A stretch of 64,000 nt of DNA from Marinobacter vinifirmus (GTDB taxonomy: Bacteria; Pseudomonadota; Gammaproteobacteria; Pseudomonadales; Oleiphilaceae), in the NCBI RefSeq assembly GCF_002258215.1, contig NZ_NEFY01000005.1, positions 221,213 through 285,212 of the forward strand, written 5' to 3'. Positions 37,023-45,397 of this stretch are shown here, piece by piece (within the stretch, counting starts at the first letter, position 1; the number at the start of each line of letters is the position of its first letter). The position numbers and the translations under genes were made by a program. Under the pieces are notes generated by a model. The model was not told the DNA's origin and made no database searches. It worked only from the letters and a program-made list of their open reading frames with translations.

Positions 37023-38468
37023 TCACCGGATAAAGAATTTGTAGACCATGCGATGGGCAGCGGTGCCGTGGGGTGCATACACGTATTTGCCGCTGTTGAA
37101 CTTCTGCTTGGTGAAGATGGCCCGGTGGTGCGAGAAGGTCAGGAAGCCTTCGCGGCCGTGGTAGTGGCCCATGCCGGAGTCGCCGATACCGCCGAAGGGC
37201 AGGTCGTCCTGCGCTACGTGCATCAGGGCATCGTTGATGCACATGCCACCGGAGTGGGTGTTGTCCACCACGTGCTGCTGCTGGATTTTGTCGTAGCCGA
37301 AGAAGTACAGGGCCAGCGGACGCGGCCGTTCGTTGATGTAGTGGATGGCTTCGTCCAGGCCGCTGTAGCTGATCACCGGCAGGATCGGGCCGAAGATCTC
37401 GTCCTGCATCACTTTCATGTCCGGCGTGGTTTTCAGTACCAGGGTCAGCGGGATCTTGCGGGTGCCTTCCTTCATGTCTTCGTTGGCGGGGTTGATTTCC
37501 ACCAGTTCGGCGCCCTTGGCCCGGGCATCTTCAAGGTAACCCTGCAAGCGGTCGTACTGGCGCTCGTTGATGATGGCGGTGTAGTCGTCGTTGTCCCGCA
37601 GGCTGGGGTACATTTCGGCGAATCGGGCGCGGAATTCATCCACGAAGGCCTGCACCCGGTCGGCCGGGCACAGCACGTAGTCCGGTGCCACGCAGGTCTG
37701 GCCGGCGTTGAAGGCCTTGCCGAAGGCAATACGCTGGGCGGCGTCTTCCATGGGGACATCCGGTGACACAATGGCGGGCGATTTGCCGCCCAGTTCCAGG
37801 GTCACCGGAGTCAGGTTTTCGGCCGCGGCCCGCATCACCAGCTTGCCTACCGATGTAGAGCCGGTAAATAAGAGGTGATCAAACGGGCGCTGGGAAAAGT
37901 CTGCGGCGACGTCGGCCTCGCCGGTGATCACCGAGACCATTTCCTCCGGGAACATGGATTCGATGATTTCCTTGAACAGGGCCGAGGTGTGCGGCGTGTA
38001 CTCGGACATTTTGATCATGGTGCGGTTGCCCGCAGCCAGCGAGGCCACCAGCGGGCCTACCGCCAGGTACAGGGGGTAGTTCCAGGGCACGATCACGCCC
38101 ACTACGCCCTTGGGCTGGTAGTGCACCTTGTTGCTGGCCGGCTGGAACAGTACCGAGACATGGCGTTTGGAGGGCTTCATCCAGTCGCCCAGGTTCTTCA
38201 GGGTGTAGTTGATGCCCTGAATGGACGGCATGACTTCGGCAATCAGGGATTCATCCTTCGAGCGGCAGCTGAAGTCCCGGTCGATGGCATCGGTGAGCCG
38301 GTCCTGGTTGCTCAGCAGGGCGCGCTTCAGGCGTTTCAGGTTTTCCTTGCGCTCGGTTAGGGATGGCATCGGGTTGGCGCGGAAGGCTTTTTTCTGCTCT
38401 TCGAAAACCCGGTGGGTGTGCTGGATCTGTTTCTTGCTCTCGGTGAGCTGAACAACGGTGGCTCCCAT
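37023..38468 (-). CDS. aldehyde dehydrogenase (coniferyl aldehyde dehydrogenase type)
   Basis: 481-residue class-3-like NAD(P)-dependent aldehyde dehydrogenase. Catalytic Cys259 (FNAGQTCVAPDY), general base Glu225 (VTLELGGKSP) and the nucleotide-binding VIVPWNYPLYLAVGPL are all in place; the short C-terminal end with hydrophobic tail (MVYKFFIR) is typical of the CalB branch. First gene of an operon with the Tat protein and GMC oxidoreductase, giving alcohol to aldehyde to acid. Promoter with an embedded palindrome lies upstream and is shared with a divergent TetR gene. Confidence 0.88.
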   Translation of the reverse strand: MGATVVQLTESKKQIQHTHRVFEEQKKAFRANPMPSLTERKENLKRLKRALLSNQDRLTDAIDRDFSCRSKDESLIAEVMPSIQGINYTLKNLGDWMKPSKRHVSVLFQPASNKVHYQPKGVVGVIVPWNYPLYLAVGPLVASLAAGNRTMIKMSEYTPHTSALFKEIIESMFPEEMVSVITGEADVAADFSQRPFDHLLFTGSTSVGKLVMRAAAENLTPVTLELGGKSPAIVSPDVPMEDAAQRIAFGKAFNAGQTCVAPDYVLCPADRVQAFVDEFRARFAEMYPSLRDNDDYTAIINERQYDRLQGYLEDARAKGAELVEINPANEDMKEGTRKIPLTLVLKTTPDMKVMQDEIFGPILPVISYSGLDEAIHYINERPRPLALYFFGYDKIQQQHVVDNTHSGGMCINDALMHVAQDDLPFGGIGDSGMGHYHGREGFLTFSHHRAIFTKQKFNSGKYVYAPHGTAAHRMVYKFFIR

Positions 38469-38550
38469 TTTCTCTCCCCTTGCCGTCAGGCCTGCCTGTA
38501 CAGCTTGTTGTTATCGGTGGCTGCAATCCGGTGGATTTGCACTTGCGGCT

Positions 38551-38580
38551 ATTATTAGAGTATATACTCTAGGCAGTCAA
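38551..38580 (-). promoter_or_regulatory. promoter of the ALDH-GMC operon with 16-bp palindromic operator in the spacer
   Basis: On the minus strand -35 TTGACT (38580-38575) and -10 AATAAT (38556-38551) are separated by 18 nt. The perfect palindrome TAGAGTATATACTCTA (38556-38571) covers almost the whole spacer. It lies between the divergent ALDH operon and tetR, so it is the obvious operator. A dimeric TetR bound there would block the promoter. Confidence 0.75.
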
Positions 38581-38642
38581 GAAGCGGTGGATAGCCCATC
38601 GGGCCATCTGCGAGACAGATAACAACAAACACCGGCGGGCGA

Positions 38643-39305
38643 ATGAAAACCAGAGACAAAATTCTGCTTTCCAGTCTGGAGCTGTTCAACGAGCGGGGTG
38701 AGCGCAATATCACCACCAACCATATTGCCGCGCACCTGGCCATTTCTCCGGGCAACCTGTATTACCACTTCCGGAACAAGTCCGACATCATTTACGAGAT
38801 CTTCCAGGAATATGAAAATCTGGTGGATTACTACCTGGATATCCCCGAAGACCGGGCCATTACGCTGGAAGACCTGACCTTTTACCTGGAGTCGGTCTTT
38901 GACGGACTCTGGAGTTACCGCTTCTTCCACCGGGACCTTGAATACCTGCTCGACAGCGACCCGCGCCTGCGCCGGGACTACCGGGAATTTACCAACCGCT
39001 GCCTGGCCGCCATTAACCGGATTTTCGGCAAGCTGGCGGAAGCGGGCATTATCGAGCCTCAGCCCGAAGAGCTGCGTTCGGCCATGTCACTGAATGTCTG
39101 GCTGGTAATCACTAACTGGATGGCATTCCTGAAAACGGCCCACGCCAGCGAGGAGTCGGCCAGCCTGACTCTGACCGAGCTGAAGCAGGGCATTTACCAG
39201 GTGCTGACGCTGGAAATACCGTACCTGACGCCTGAATACCGTGAGCGGGTGATGGTGTTGCGGGAGAAGTATCGCCCGGTTTTACCGGAGGCGGCGCCGG
39301 CCTGA
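38643..39305 (+). CDS. TetR-family regulator of the ALDH-GMC operon
   Basis: 220 residues. The N-terminal HTH reads NITTNHIAAHLAISPGNLYYHFRNKSDIIYEIF (about 22-54). The ligand-binding part has a Trp/Phe-rich, helical character (LWSYRFFHRDLEYLL). Divergent from the aldehyde dehydrogenase operon with a 174-bp gap containing the 16-bp palindrome, hence a likely local repressor responding to a hydrophobic substrate. A weak purine-rich Shine-Dalgarno precedes the ATG. Ligand unknown. Confidence 0.86.
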   Translation: MKTRDKILLSSLELFNERGERNITTNHIAAHLAISPGNLYYHFRNKSDIIYEIFQEYENLVDYYLDIPEDRAITLEDLTFYLESVFDGLWSYRFFHRDLEYLLDSDPRLRRDYREFTNRCLAAINRIFGKLAEAGIIEPQPEELRSAMSLNVWLVITNWMAFLKTAHASEESASLTLTELKQGIYQVLTLEIPYLTPEYRERVMVLREKYRPVLPEAAPA

Positions 39306-39338
39306 TTGTAGCTGCCGGTTATTTTTTGAGCAGACTTT

Positions 39339-39365
39339 GAACTTTTGGAAGAGTGCGGTGTCACA
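39339..39365 (+). promoter_or_regulatory. sigma-E/AlgU-like promoter of the candidate sRNA
   Basis: GAACTT (39339-39344), the classical -35 of extracytoplasmic sigma-E/AlgU promoters, then a 16-nt spacer and TCACA (39361-39365), which partly fits the -10 consensus TCTGA/TCAAA. A start about 6 nt later would give an RNA beginning near 39370. The -35 is exact, the -10 imperfect. Confidence 0.55.
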
Positions 39366-39369
39366 GGTA

Positions 39370-39477
39370 GTGACGTGGGAAATCGGACTTTTCTGCGTCT
39401 CCTGAGTGAGTTCTCAGGTTTAGCACGTCGCAAACCCTGACGTTTCGCCGGCCTGCGCCTTTGCAGGCCGGTTTTTT
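39370..39477 (+). ncRNA. candidate structured sRNA (Spot 42/ErsA positional analogue)
   Basis: About 108 nt between the sigma-E-like promoter and a strong terminator, on the plus strand, converging on engB. Two folds are visible: a CCTGAG-TGAGTT-CTCAGG hairpin (about 39401-39418) and a long-range GACGTG/CACGTC pairing (39372-39377 with 39424-39429). An AATCGGA-type single-stranded stretch precedes the first hairpin and recalls the AATCGGAT of Spot 42. In E. coli spf, and in P. aeruginosa ersA, lie between polA and engB in the same orientation relative to engB; ersA is known to be AlgU-dependent. No ORF with a ribosome site is seen. sRNA identity is inference. Confidence 0.6.
39448..39477 (+). 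terminator. intrinsic terminator of the candidate sRNA
   Basis: Perfect 9-bp stem CCGGCCTGC / GCAGGCCGG (39448-39456 with 39463-39471), 6-nt loop, then six T residues (39472-39477). It faces engB, whose coding 3' end begins 14 bp further, and is not needed by the tetR gene 140 bp away unless read-through occurs. Confidence 0.85.
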
Positions 39478-39490
39478 CTTTTTCTTCTGC

Positions 39491-40135
39491 TTATTCTTCT
39501 GTCTCTTCCGCTTCAGGCGCTTCCAGCCAGTCGGTCAGGGCCTCGCGGCATTCGTCGACGCCCCGCTTCGAGGTGGCCGAGAACATGATCAGGTGCTGTA
39601 CGCAGCTAAAAGGCTTGAGTTTGCCGGCGATGCCCAGCATGGCAGTCTTGGCTTGCCCGAATTTCAGCTTGTCGGCCTTGGTGGCCAGGATCATCAGGGG
39701 CAGGTTATTGTGTTCGCACCAGTCCACCATCATCTGGTCGAAGTCGGTCAGCGGGTGGCGGATATCCATCACCAACACCAGGCCGCGCAGGCAGCGACGC
39801 TCGTTCAGGTAGTGGCCCAGGTGTTTCTGCCAGTCGTCTTTCATGTCGCGGGAAACCTTGGCGTAGCCGTAGCCGGGCAGATCTACCAGGCGCATGTTTT
39901 CGCGATTCAGGGTGAAAAAGTTGATCAGCCGGGTGCGCCCCGGCGTTTTACTGGTGCGGGCCAGCTTGCCGTTGGCGGTGATGGCGTTCAGGGCGCTGGA
40001 TTTGCCGGCATTTGAACGGCCGGCAAAGGCCACTTCAGCGCCGAAATCCGGTGGGCATTCATCCAGCCGTGACGCACTGATCAGAAATCGGGCGCTGTTG
40101 AATGAGAGGCTTTTTTGAGTCAGGTCAGAGTCCAC
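39491..40135 (-). CDS. engB: ribosome biogenesis GTPase EngB (YihA)
   Basis: 214-residue TrmE-Era-EngA-EngB GTPase needed for 50S maturation and essential in many bacteria. G1 GRSNAGKSS (39-47), the switch region SKTPGRT, G3 DLPGYG, G4 TKAD and G5 SATS are all present in order. Standard length. Divergent from cytochrome c4, as in pseudomonads, and preceded (on its 3' side) by the candidate sRNA. Confidence 0.95.
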   Translation of the reverse strand: MDSDLTQKSLSFNSARFLISASRLDECPPDFGAEVAFAGRSNAGKSSALNAITANGKLARTSKTPGRTRLINFFTLNRENMRLVDLPGYGYAKVSRDMKDDWQKHLGHYLNERRCLRGLVLVMDIRHPLTDFDQMMVDWCEHNNLPLMILATKADKLKFGQAKTAMLGIAGKLKPFSCVQHLIMFSATSKRGVDECREALTDWLEAPEAEETEE

Positions 40136-40178
40136 GACGGTTGGCGTTCCTTTGGATTTCAGTTATCGGCGATTAATG

Positions 40179-40184
40179 TATAAT
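40179..40184 (+). promoter_or_regulatory. -10 element upstream of cytochrome c4
   Basis: Perfect TATAAT at 40179-40184, about 130 nt before the cytochrome c4 start and just upstream of the engB start side. No good -35 at 17 nt; TTTCAG at 15 nt is the nearest. The long leader that follows carries no evident ORF. Confidence 0.45.
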
Positions 40185-40316
40185 GCTACACCAATTCAGG
40201 GCGGGACGCCTCGCGTTACCGCTTTAGCCCCGGTTATGAGCCTGTTTTGTCAGTGCTTGCCGGTTGCACAACGAAGAATACTTTCAAGATGCAAAGATGA
40301 GAGAAGCGGAGCGAGC

Positions 40317-40925
40317 ATGAAAAGACTGATCGCAGGAGTTGTTCTCGGAGTTGGCCTGACAGCAATGGCTCACGGGGCAGGAGATCCGGCAGCGGGTGAA
40401 CAGAATGCAGCGGTATGTGCCGGCTGCCACGGACAGGGCGGAGCCAAGCCAGTAATGGCTGTGTATCCGAAGCTGTCCGGTATCGGCGAGCGTTACACAT
40501 ACCTGCAGCTGGTAGATATCAAGAACGGCGACCGTCCGATTCCTGAAATGACAGGCCTGCTGGACGCCATGTCTGACCAGGATCTCCAGGACCTGGCAGC
40601 CTATTTCAACGAGCAGGACATGGTGGTTGGCCAGGCTGATCCGGAGCTGGTGGAACAGGGCCAGGCCCTGTACCGTGGCGGCAACATGGCTTCCGGTGTT
40701 CCGGCCTGTTCCGGTTGTCACAACCCTCGTGGTACCGGTAACGAGCCTGCGGGCTATCCGGCACTGAGTGGCCAGACTGCCGAGTACGTTGCCAAGCAGC
40801 TGAATGCCTACCGTTCCGGTGAGCGCGCTGGCGGTGCCAACGCAGCCATCATGATGGATGTGGCCTCCAAGCTGACCGACGCGGAAATCGAGGCAGTTGC
40901 CAACTACGTTTCCGGCCTGAACTGA
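40317..40925 (+). CDS. cytochrome c4 (di-haem)
   Basis: 202-residue periplasmic di-haem cytochrome. A signal peptide (MKRLIAGVVLGVGLTAMAHG) precedes two haem-binding motifs, CAGCH (Cys34-His38) and CSGCH (Cys131-His135), in two homologous halves. It serves as an electron carrier to terminal oxidases. GGAG 5 nt before the ATG at 40317 fixes the start; upstream codons lack signal peptide character. Next gene is dsbA, as in P. aeruginosa. Terminated by a strong stem-loop. Confidence 0.94.
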   Translation: MKRLIAGVVLGVGLTAMAHGAGDPAAGEQNAAVCAGCHGQGGAKPVMAVYPKLSGIGERYTYLQLVDIKNGDRPIPEMTGLLDAMSDQDLQDLAAYFNEQDMVVGQADPELVEQGQALYRGGNMASGVPACSGCHNPRGTGNEPAGYPALSGQTAEYVAKQLNAYRSGERAGGANAAIMMDVASKLTDAEIEAVANYVSGLN

Positions 40926-40950
40926 TCGTTCCTGGTAACGCTGCGTCAGA

Positions 40951-40973
40951 AACCCCGCTTCGGCGGGGTTTTT
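40951..40973 (+). terminator. terminator of cytochrome c4 gene
   Basis: Stem AACCCCGC / GCGGGGTT closed by a TTCG tetraloop (40951-40970) and followed by TTT. A textbook rho-independent terminator 26 bp after the stop codon. Confidence 0.9.
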
Positions 40974-41079
40974 GCTGTTTACCTTTCTGTAACGATTTGC
41001 CCGTGGCCTGCGGTGGAACTTTTTCCGTATGCTGGGTCATAATTCCCGATAACTCAAAATCATGGCTCGGAGATTTTCG

Positions 41080-41715
41080 ATGATCAGAAGCTTTGGCTCT
41101 GTTGTATTTCTTGCAGCTGCCCTGCTTGTTTCAGGCGTGGCAAATGCCCAGTCCTGGCAGGAGGGCAAACATTACCGCACGCTGGATAACCCGGTTCGTA
41201 CCGCCTCAGACAGCGGTGTCGAGGTGGCCGAGGTGTTCTGGTATGGCTGTCCCCACTGTTACAACTTCAAGCCCCTTGCGGAAGCCTGGGAAGAGAAGGC
41301 GCCGGAGTATGTAAACTACGTTCGCCTGCCGGCGGCCCTGGGACAAAGCTGGGAGCCCCATGCCTACGCTTTCTACGCCCTTGAAGCCATGGGTGAACTC
41401 GACAAGGTGCACGACGCCCTGTTCAATGCGCTGGCCGGAGAGCGTCGCCCGCTGAATTCTGCAGAGGCGCTGGCGGATTTCGTGGCTGACTACGGGGTGG
41501 ACGCCCAGGAATTTGTCGACACCTACAACAGCTTCGGCGTACGTGCCCGGGTGCAACAGGCGCAGTCCAAGATCCGGGGTGCACGCATCACCGGAACACC
41601 GACTATGCTGGTAAATGGCAAGTATGTGGTCAGTGCCTCCATGGCTGGCAGCCACGAGAATGTTCTTCAGGTAGTCGAATACCTGGCCGAGCAGGAGCGG
41701 GCAGGAGCCGAGTAA
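41080..41715 (+). CDS. dsbA: thiol:disulfide interchange protein DsbA
   Basis: 211-residue periplasmic oxidase that introduces disulfides into exported proteins. A signal peptide ending near ANA-QS precedes a thioredoxin-like fold with active site Cys57-Pro-His-Cys60, and a cis-Pro loop GTPTMLVNG. GGAG 7 nt before the ATG at 41080 supports that start over the in-frame ATG 18 nt upstream. Lies between cytochrome c4 and an EEP protein, the P. aeruginosa order. Confidence 0.93.
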   Translation: MIRSFGSVVFLAAALLVSGVANAQSWQEGKHYRTLDNPVRTASDSGVEVAEVFWYGCPHCYNFKPLAEAWEEKAPEYVNYVRLPAALGQSWEPHAYAFYALEAMGELDKVHDALFNALAGERRPLNSAEALADFVADYGVDAQEFVDTYNSFGVRARVQQAQSKIRGARITGTPTMLVNGKYVVSASMAGSHENVLQVVEYLAEQERAGAE

Positions 41716-41779
41716 TACGGTGGCCGCGTGCCAGTGCTGAAGCTGGCCGTTTTCTGGAGCAGTCCGGGGATTTGCGCGC

Positions 41780-42640
41780 ATGTATAAACGGATCCGCAAT
41801 CAGCTGAACGGGATTCTGAAATCGCAAGAAAGCCCCCGGGGTGCCTGCTCGGGCAGCGAGCATGTGCCCGAGTTTGAGGCCCACCGCCATATCCGTTTGC
41901 TCACCTTTAATATCCAGGTGGGCATCAATACCTCGTCATATCACCACTACCTCACCCGCAGTTGGCAACACTTCCTGCCTAACCGCCGGCGCATCGAGAA
42001 CCTTGATCGAATCGCAACCCTGCTCAGCCAGTACGATGTGGTGGCCTTGCAGGAGTGCGATGGTGGCAGTCTTCGCAGCGGTTATATAAACCAGGTGCAA
42101 TACCTGGCCGAGGCGGCAGGCATTCCGTACTGGTATCAGCAGCTGAACCGTAATCTGGGGCAGATTGCCCAGCACAGTAATGGCCTGCTGAGCCGGTTCC
42201 GGCCGCTGGACGTGACCGAGCACAAGTTGCCGGGAGTGATTCCGGGCCGGGGAGCCATCATTGCCCGTTACGGGGCAGAGGATGATCCCCTGGTGCTGGT
42301 GCTGATGCACCTGTCCCTGAGTAAGTCGGCTCAGCAGCGCCAGCTGGGGTATATCCGGGAGCTGATTGCCGACTACCGGCATGTGGTGCTGATGGGGGAT
42401 ATGAATGCCCATGCAGAACAGCTGCTGACCAGGACCCCCCTGAAAGAAACCGACCTGATTCCGTTGCCGGATACCGCCCACAGCTTTCCCAGCTGGCGGC
42501 CGGAAAAGGCGCTGGATCATATCCTGGTGAGCCCGTCGCTGGAGATCCGCCGTTCGGAGGTGGTGAGCTATCCGGTGTCGGACCACCTGCCGATCGCCAT
42601 GGACGTCGCCCTGCCCAAGGGATACCTGCAAACCTTCTGA
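41780..42640 (+). CDS. endonuclease/exonuclease/phosphatase-family protein
   Basis: 286 residues. The EEP fold is seen from LLTFNIQVG (about 42) through the catalytic Glu in VALQECDGG, the LMHLSLSKSAQQRQL stretch, metal-binding GDMNAHAEQ and the terminal DHLPIAMDV His motif. Mg2+-dependent phosphohydrolase; the substrate (nucleic acid, phosphoinositide or other) is not told by the sequence. Lies downstream of dsbA as its pseudomonad counterpart does. Converges on the rpmG gene across a perfect palindromic terminator. Confidence 0.86.
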   Translation: MYKRIRNQLNGILKSQESPRGACSGSEHVPEFEAHRHIRLLTFNIQVGINTSSYHHYLTRSWQHFLPNRRRIENLDRIATLLSQYDVVALQECDGGSLRSGYINQVQYLAEAAGIPYWYQQLNRNLGQIAQHSNGLLSRFRPLDVTEHKLPGVIPGRGAIIARYGAEDDPLVLVLMHLSLSKSAQQRQLGYIRELIADYRHVVLMGDMNAHAEQLLTRTPLKETDLIPLPDTAHSFPSWRPEKALDHILVSPSLEIRRSEVVSYPVSDHLPIAMDVALPKGYLQTF

Positions 42641-42663
42641 TCCTGGTCCAGATTCAGGCACAA

Positions 42664-42689
42664 AAAAACCCGGCCATGGCCGGGTTTTT
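42664..42689. terminator. bidirectional terminator between EEP gene and rpmG
   Basis: A 26-bp perfect palindrome: five A, CCCGGCCATGGCCGGG, five T. It gives an A/T tail on both sides, so it can end both the plus-strand EEP transcript and the minus-strand rpmB-rpmG transcript in the 66-bp gap. Confidence 0.9.
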
Positions 42690-42706
42690 CGTGGAGGCAG
42701 GATCAA

Positions 42707-42862
42707 TTACTTGATCTTGGCTTCCTTATACGCAACGTGCTTGCGGACAACCGGATCGTACTTTTTGATCTCGATTTTTTCCGGGGTGTTACGCTTGTTC
42801 TTTTTGGTCGTGTAGAAGTGACCAGTACCTGCTGATGAAACCAGCTTGATTTTCTCGCGCAT
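42707..42862 (-). CDS. rpmG: 50S ribosomal protein L33
   Basis: 51 residues starting [19 protein letters not shown] and rich in Lys/Arg, with [22 protein letters not shown] in the middle, matching the proteobacterial L33 that lacks zinc-binding cysteines. It follows rpmB by 11 bp, the almost universal rpmB-rpmG operon. GGAG lies 8 nt before the ATG. Ends before the palindromic terminator. Confidence 0.95.
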   Translation of the reverse strand: MREKIKLVSSAGTGHFYTTKKNKRNTPEKIEIKKYDPVVRKHVAYKEAKIK

Positions 42863-42873
42863 GATGCGGCTCC

Positions 42874-43110
42874 TTAAACTTTCTCGCCGCGGGCACGAAG
42901 ATCGGCCAGCACAGCGTCAATGCCTTTTTTGTCGATGATGCGCATGCCCTTGGTGGATACGCGCAGCTTCACGAAACGCTTCTCGGACTCAACCCAGAAA
43001 CGGTGGTTCTGCAGATTCGGCAGAAAACGACGACGAGTGTGGTTCATCGCGTGGGATACATTGTTACCGGTAACCGGACGCTTACCGGTAACCTGACAAA
43101 CTCTGGACAT
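42874..43110 (-). CDS. rpmB: 50S ribosomal protein L28
   Basis: 78 residues ([24 protein letters not shown] onward in the usual arrangement, ending [15 protein letters not shown]). The ATG at 43110 has GGAGG 5 nt upstream, so the longer frame is not used. It is the first gene of rpmBG; a promoter stands 135 nt upstream, leaving a long leader. L28 is a 23S rRNA-binding protein near the E site. Confidence 0.95.
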   Translation of the reverse strand: MSRVCQVTGKRPVTGNNVSHAMNHTRRRFLPNLQNHRFWVESEKRFVKLRVSTKGMRIIDKKGIDAVLADLRARGEKV

Positions 43111-43251
43111 ACTTGCCTCCGACCTGAGCAATGGTCTATCTATACGAATTCGTTATTTAATGCGTCTCTGGTTGCTCCGGAGCCATAACTGCTACCGGTT
43201 CGCGCCTCTAAACTGAACGCTGCTCGCCAGACGCCGCCAGAAAGGGACGCT

Positions 43252-43280
43252 TTTATACCAGAACTGGCCAGCCAACGCAA
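43252..43280 (-). promoter_or_regulatory. sigma-70 promoter of rpmBG
   Basis: On the minus strand -35 TTGCGT (43280-43275), exactly 17 nt spacer and -10 TATAAA (43257-43252). Transcription would start near 43245, leaving a leader of about 135 nt before rpmB. Confidence 0.6.
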
Positions 43281-43328
43281 AAAATTGTTGGGAAATTGTC
43301 CAGTTTTCCGGTGGCGACCCTGCAGCGG

Positions 43329-44003
43329 TTACATCAACCCTCGTTCAGCCAGCGATATTACCTCACCGTGGCCGATAACCATATGGTCAAGAACCCTGAT
43401 ATCCACCAATCCCAGCGCTTCCTTCAATCTGCGGGTCAGGGAAATGTCGGCCTGGCTGGGCTCGGCCACGCCACTGGGATGGTTGTGGGCGAAAATGACG
43501 GCTGCGGCGTTGTCTTCGAGGGCCTGGCGCACCACTTCCCTCGGATACACGGCTGCGCCGTCGATGGTGCCCCGGAACAGCTCCCGGTACTGGATGACCC
43601 GGTGGCGGTTGTCCAGGAACAGTCCGGCGAACACTTCGTGGGGATAGGTGCCCAGCCGGCTGGTGAGAAAGCGCCGGGTGTCTGCCGGTGAGCGCAGCGG
43701 ATCCCCCTGGCGCAGGGGTTCGTCCATGACCCGCCGGGCCATTTCCATGGCGGCCTGCACCTGGGCGTACTTGGCGGTACCCAGGCCTTTCACTTGCAGA
43801 AACTGCCGGCGGGAGGCGGTCATCAGCCCCCGCAGGCCGGAGAATTCGTCAATCAGGTGTCGTGCCAGCGCCATCACTGGCATGCCGGTCGTGCCGGTGC
43901 GCAGAAAAATGGCCAGTAATTCGGCGTCAGACAGGGATTGGGCGCCATGGGCGAGCAGGCGTTCTCTGGGCCGCTCGTCGGTGGGCCAGCTGGAATCGGT
44001 CAT
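43329..44003 (-). CDS. radC: RadC/JAB-domain DNA repair protein
   Basis: 224 residues. An N-terminal helix-hairpin-helix-type part is followed by a RadC-JAB domain with the JAMM metal motif in [19 protein letters not shown] and the [19 protein letters not shown] ending. Described as a recombination protein in early work; later evidence for that role in E. coli is weak. Divergent from coaBC. The in-frame codons upstream of 44003 are not family-like; GGAAG precedes the ATG. Confidence 0.9.
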   Translation of the reverse strand: MTDSSWPTDERPRERLLAHGAQSLSDAELLAIFLRTGTTGMPVMALARHLIDEFSGLRGLMTASRRQFLQVKGLGTAKYAQVQAAMEMARRVMDEPLRQGDPLRSPADTRRFLTSRLGTYPHEVFAGLFLDNRHRVIQYRELFRGTIDGAAVYPREVVRQALEDNAAAVIFAHNHPSGVAEPSQADISLTRRLKEALGLVDIRVLDHMVIGHGEVISLAERGLM

Positions 44004-44182
44004 CCGGGCTTCCTTGCTTTGGTTTGATACGGGCGATGCGTCCTGCACCGGGTTCTCAGAATTACAAAGGTTACCTGAAAAGGTAACATTTGGTAAACGA
44101 ACGGGGTGGCCGCGCAGGCTGCCTGCCGGCCCGTGGCGTGCTATCTTATAACCCTTTCATTTTACGGGATTACGGAGCCCCC

Positions 44183-45397
44183 ATGGCTGCCAAGCGAATT
44201 CTGCTGGGAATCACCGGCGGCATTGCCGCCTACAAGAGTGCCGAACTGGTCCGGTTGCTGAAAAAAGCCGGGCTGGAAGTGCGGGTTGTGATGACCCGTG
44301 GTGCCGAGGCGTTCATAACGCCACTGACCTTCCAGGCCCTCAGCGGCGAGCCGGTTCGTACGTCCCTGCTGGACCCGGAGGCGGAAGCTGGCATGGGGCA
44401 TATCGAACTGGCTAAGTGGGCCGACCAGGTGGTGGTCGCGCCAGCGTCTGCCGATTTCCTGGCCCGGCTGGCTCAGGGCATGGCAGACGACCTGCTGACC
44501 ACTGTGTGCTGTGCTACCGAGGCGCCGATCGCGGTTGCGCCGGCGATGAACCAGGCCATGTGGAAAAATTTCCGCACCCAACGCAACGTGCAGCTGCTCA
44601 CAGAAGATCCACAGATTACCCTGTGGGGGCCAGATCAGGGTGAGCAGGCCTGTGGCGATACCGGCCCGGGCCGGATGCTGGAGCCGGAAGCCCTGGCTCG
44701 GCTGGTTATGGCATCGCCGGAACCCCCGGCTACGGGAGTGCTTGCCGGTCGACGGCTGGTGATCACTGCGGGGCCAACCCGGGAGCCCATTGACCCGGTG
44801 CGCTACATCTCCAATCACAGCTCCGGCAAGATGGGCTACGCCATTGCCCGTGCCGCCGCTGCCGCCGGTGCCCGGGTGTTGCTGGTCAGTGGCCCGGTAA
44901 ACCTGCCGGCCCCGGAGGGCGTGGAAGTGCGCCCGGTAGTGACGGCAGAGGATATGCTGCGGGCGTCCGAACGGGCGGTCACCGAAGGCTGCGATGTTTT
45001 TATCGCCACCGCCGCCGTGGCGGACTACCGGCCGGAAAACTGCGCCGGCGACAAGATCAAGAAAACCAGCGAAGCCATGAGCCTGGCGCTGGTGCGCAAT
45101 CCGGATACCCTGGCCACCATCGCGGCCAGGCCTGATGCGCCCTTTACCGTGGGCTTTGCGGCGGAAACCACAGACGTCGCCCGCTACGCTACCGACAAAA
45201 TGCAGCGCAAGAAACTGAACATGATTGTGGCCAATGATGTCTCTGCGCCGGGGCTGGGCTTTAACAGCGACCAGAACGCCGTTACGGTTTTCTGGCCGGA
45301 AGGGCAGGAGTCCATCGGCCCGGACAGCAAACAGGCCATCGCAGAGCGACTGGTTACGCTCATTGCCAGCCACAGTGACAGGATTGAAAACGCATGA
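44183..45397 (+). CDS. coaBC: CoaBC bifunctional phosphopantothenoylcysteine synthetase/decarboxylase
   Basis: 404 residues. The N-terminal flavin decarboxylase half (CoaC) has [15 protein letters not shown], the active-site region [19 protein letters not shown] and the APAMNQAMW motif; the C-terminal synthetase half (CoaB) has [22 protein letters not shown] and [15 protein letters not shown]. Together they convert 4'-phosphopantothenate and Cys to 4'-phosphopantetheine. GGAG 5 nt before the ATG at 44183; the longer frame is not needed. The stop overlaps dut by 4 bp. Confidence 0.96.
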   Translation: MAAKRILLGITGGIAAYKSAELVRLLKKAGLEVRVVMTRGAEAFITPLTFQALSGEPVRTSLLDPEAEAGMGHIELAKWADQVVVAPASADFLARLAQGMADDLLTTVCCATEAPIAVAPAMNQAMWKNFRTQRNVQLLTEDPQITLWGPDQGEQACGDTGPGRMLEPEALARLVMASPEPPATGVLAGRRLVITAGPTREPIDPVRYISNHSSGKMGYAIARAAAAAGARVLLVSGPVNLPAPEGVEVRPVVTAEDMLRASERAVTEGCDVFIATAAVADYRPENCAGDKIKKTSEAMSLALVRNPDTLATIAARPDAPFTVGFAAETTDVARYATDKMQRKKLNMIVANDVSAPGLGFNSDQNAVTVFWPEGQESIGPDSKQAIAERLVTLIASHSDRIENA

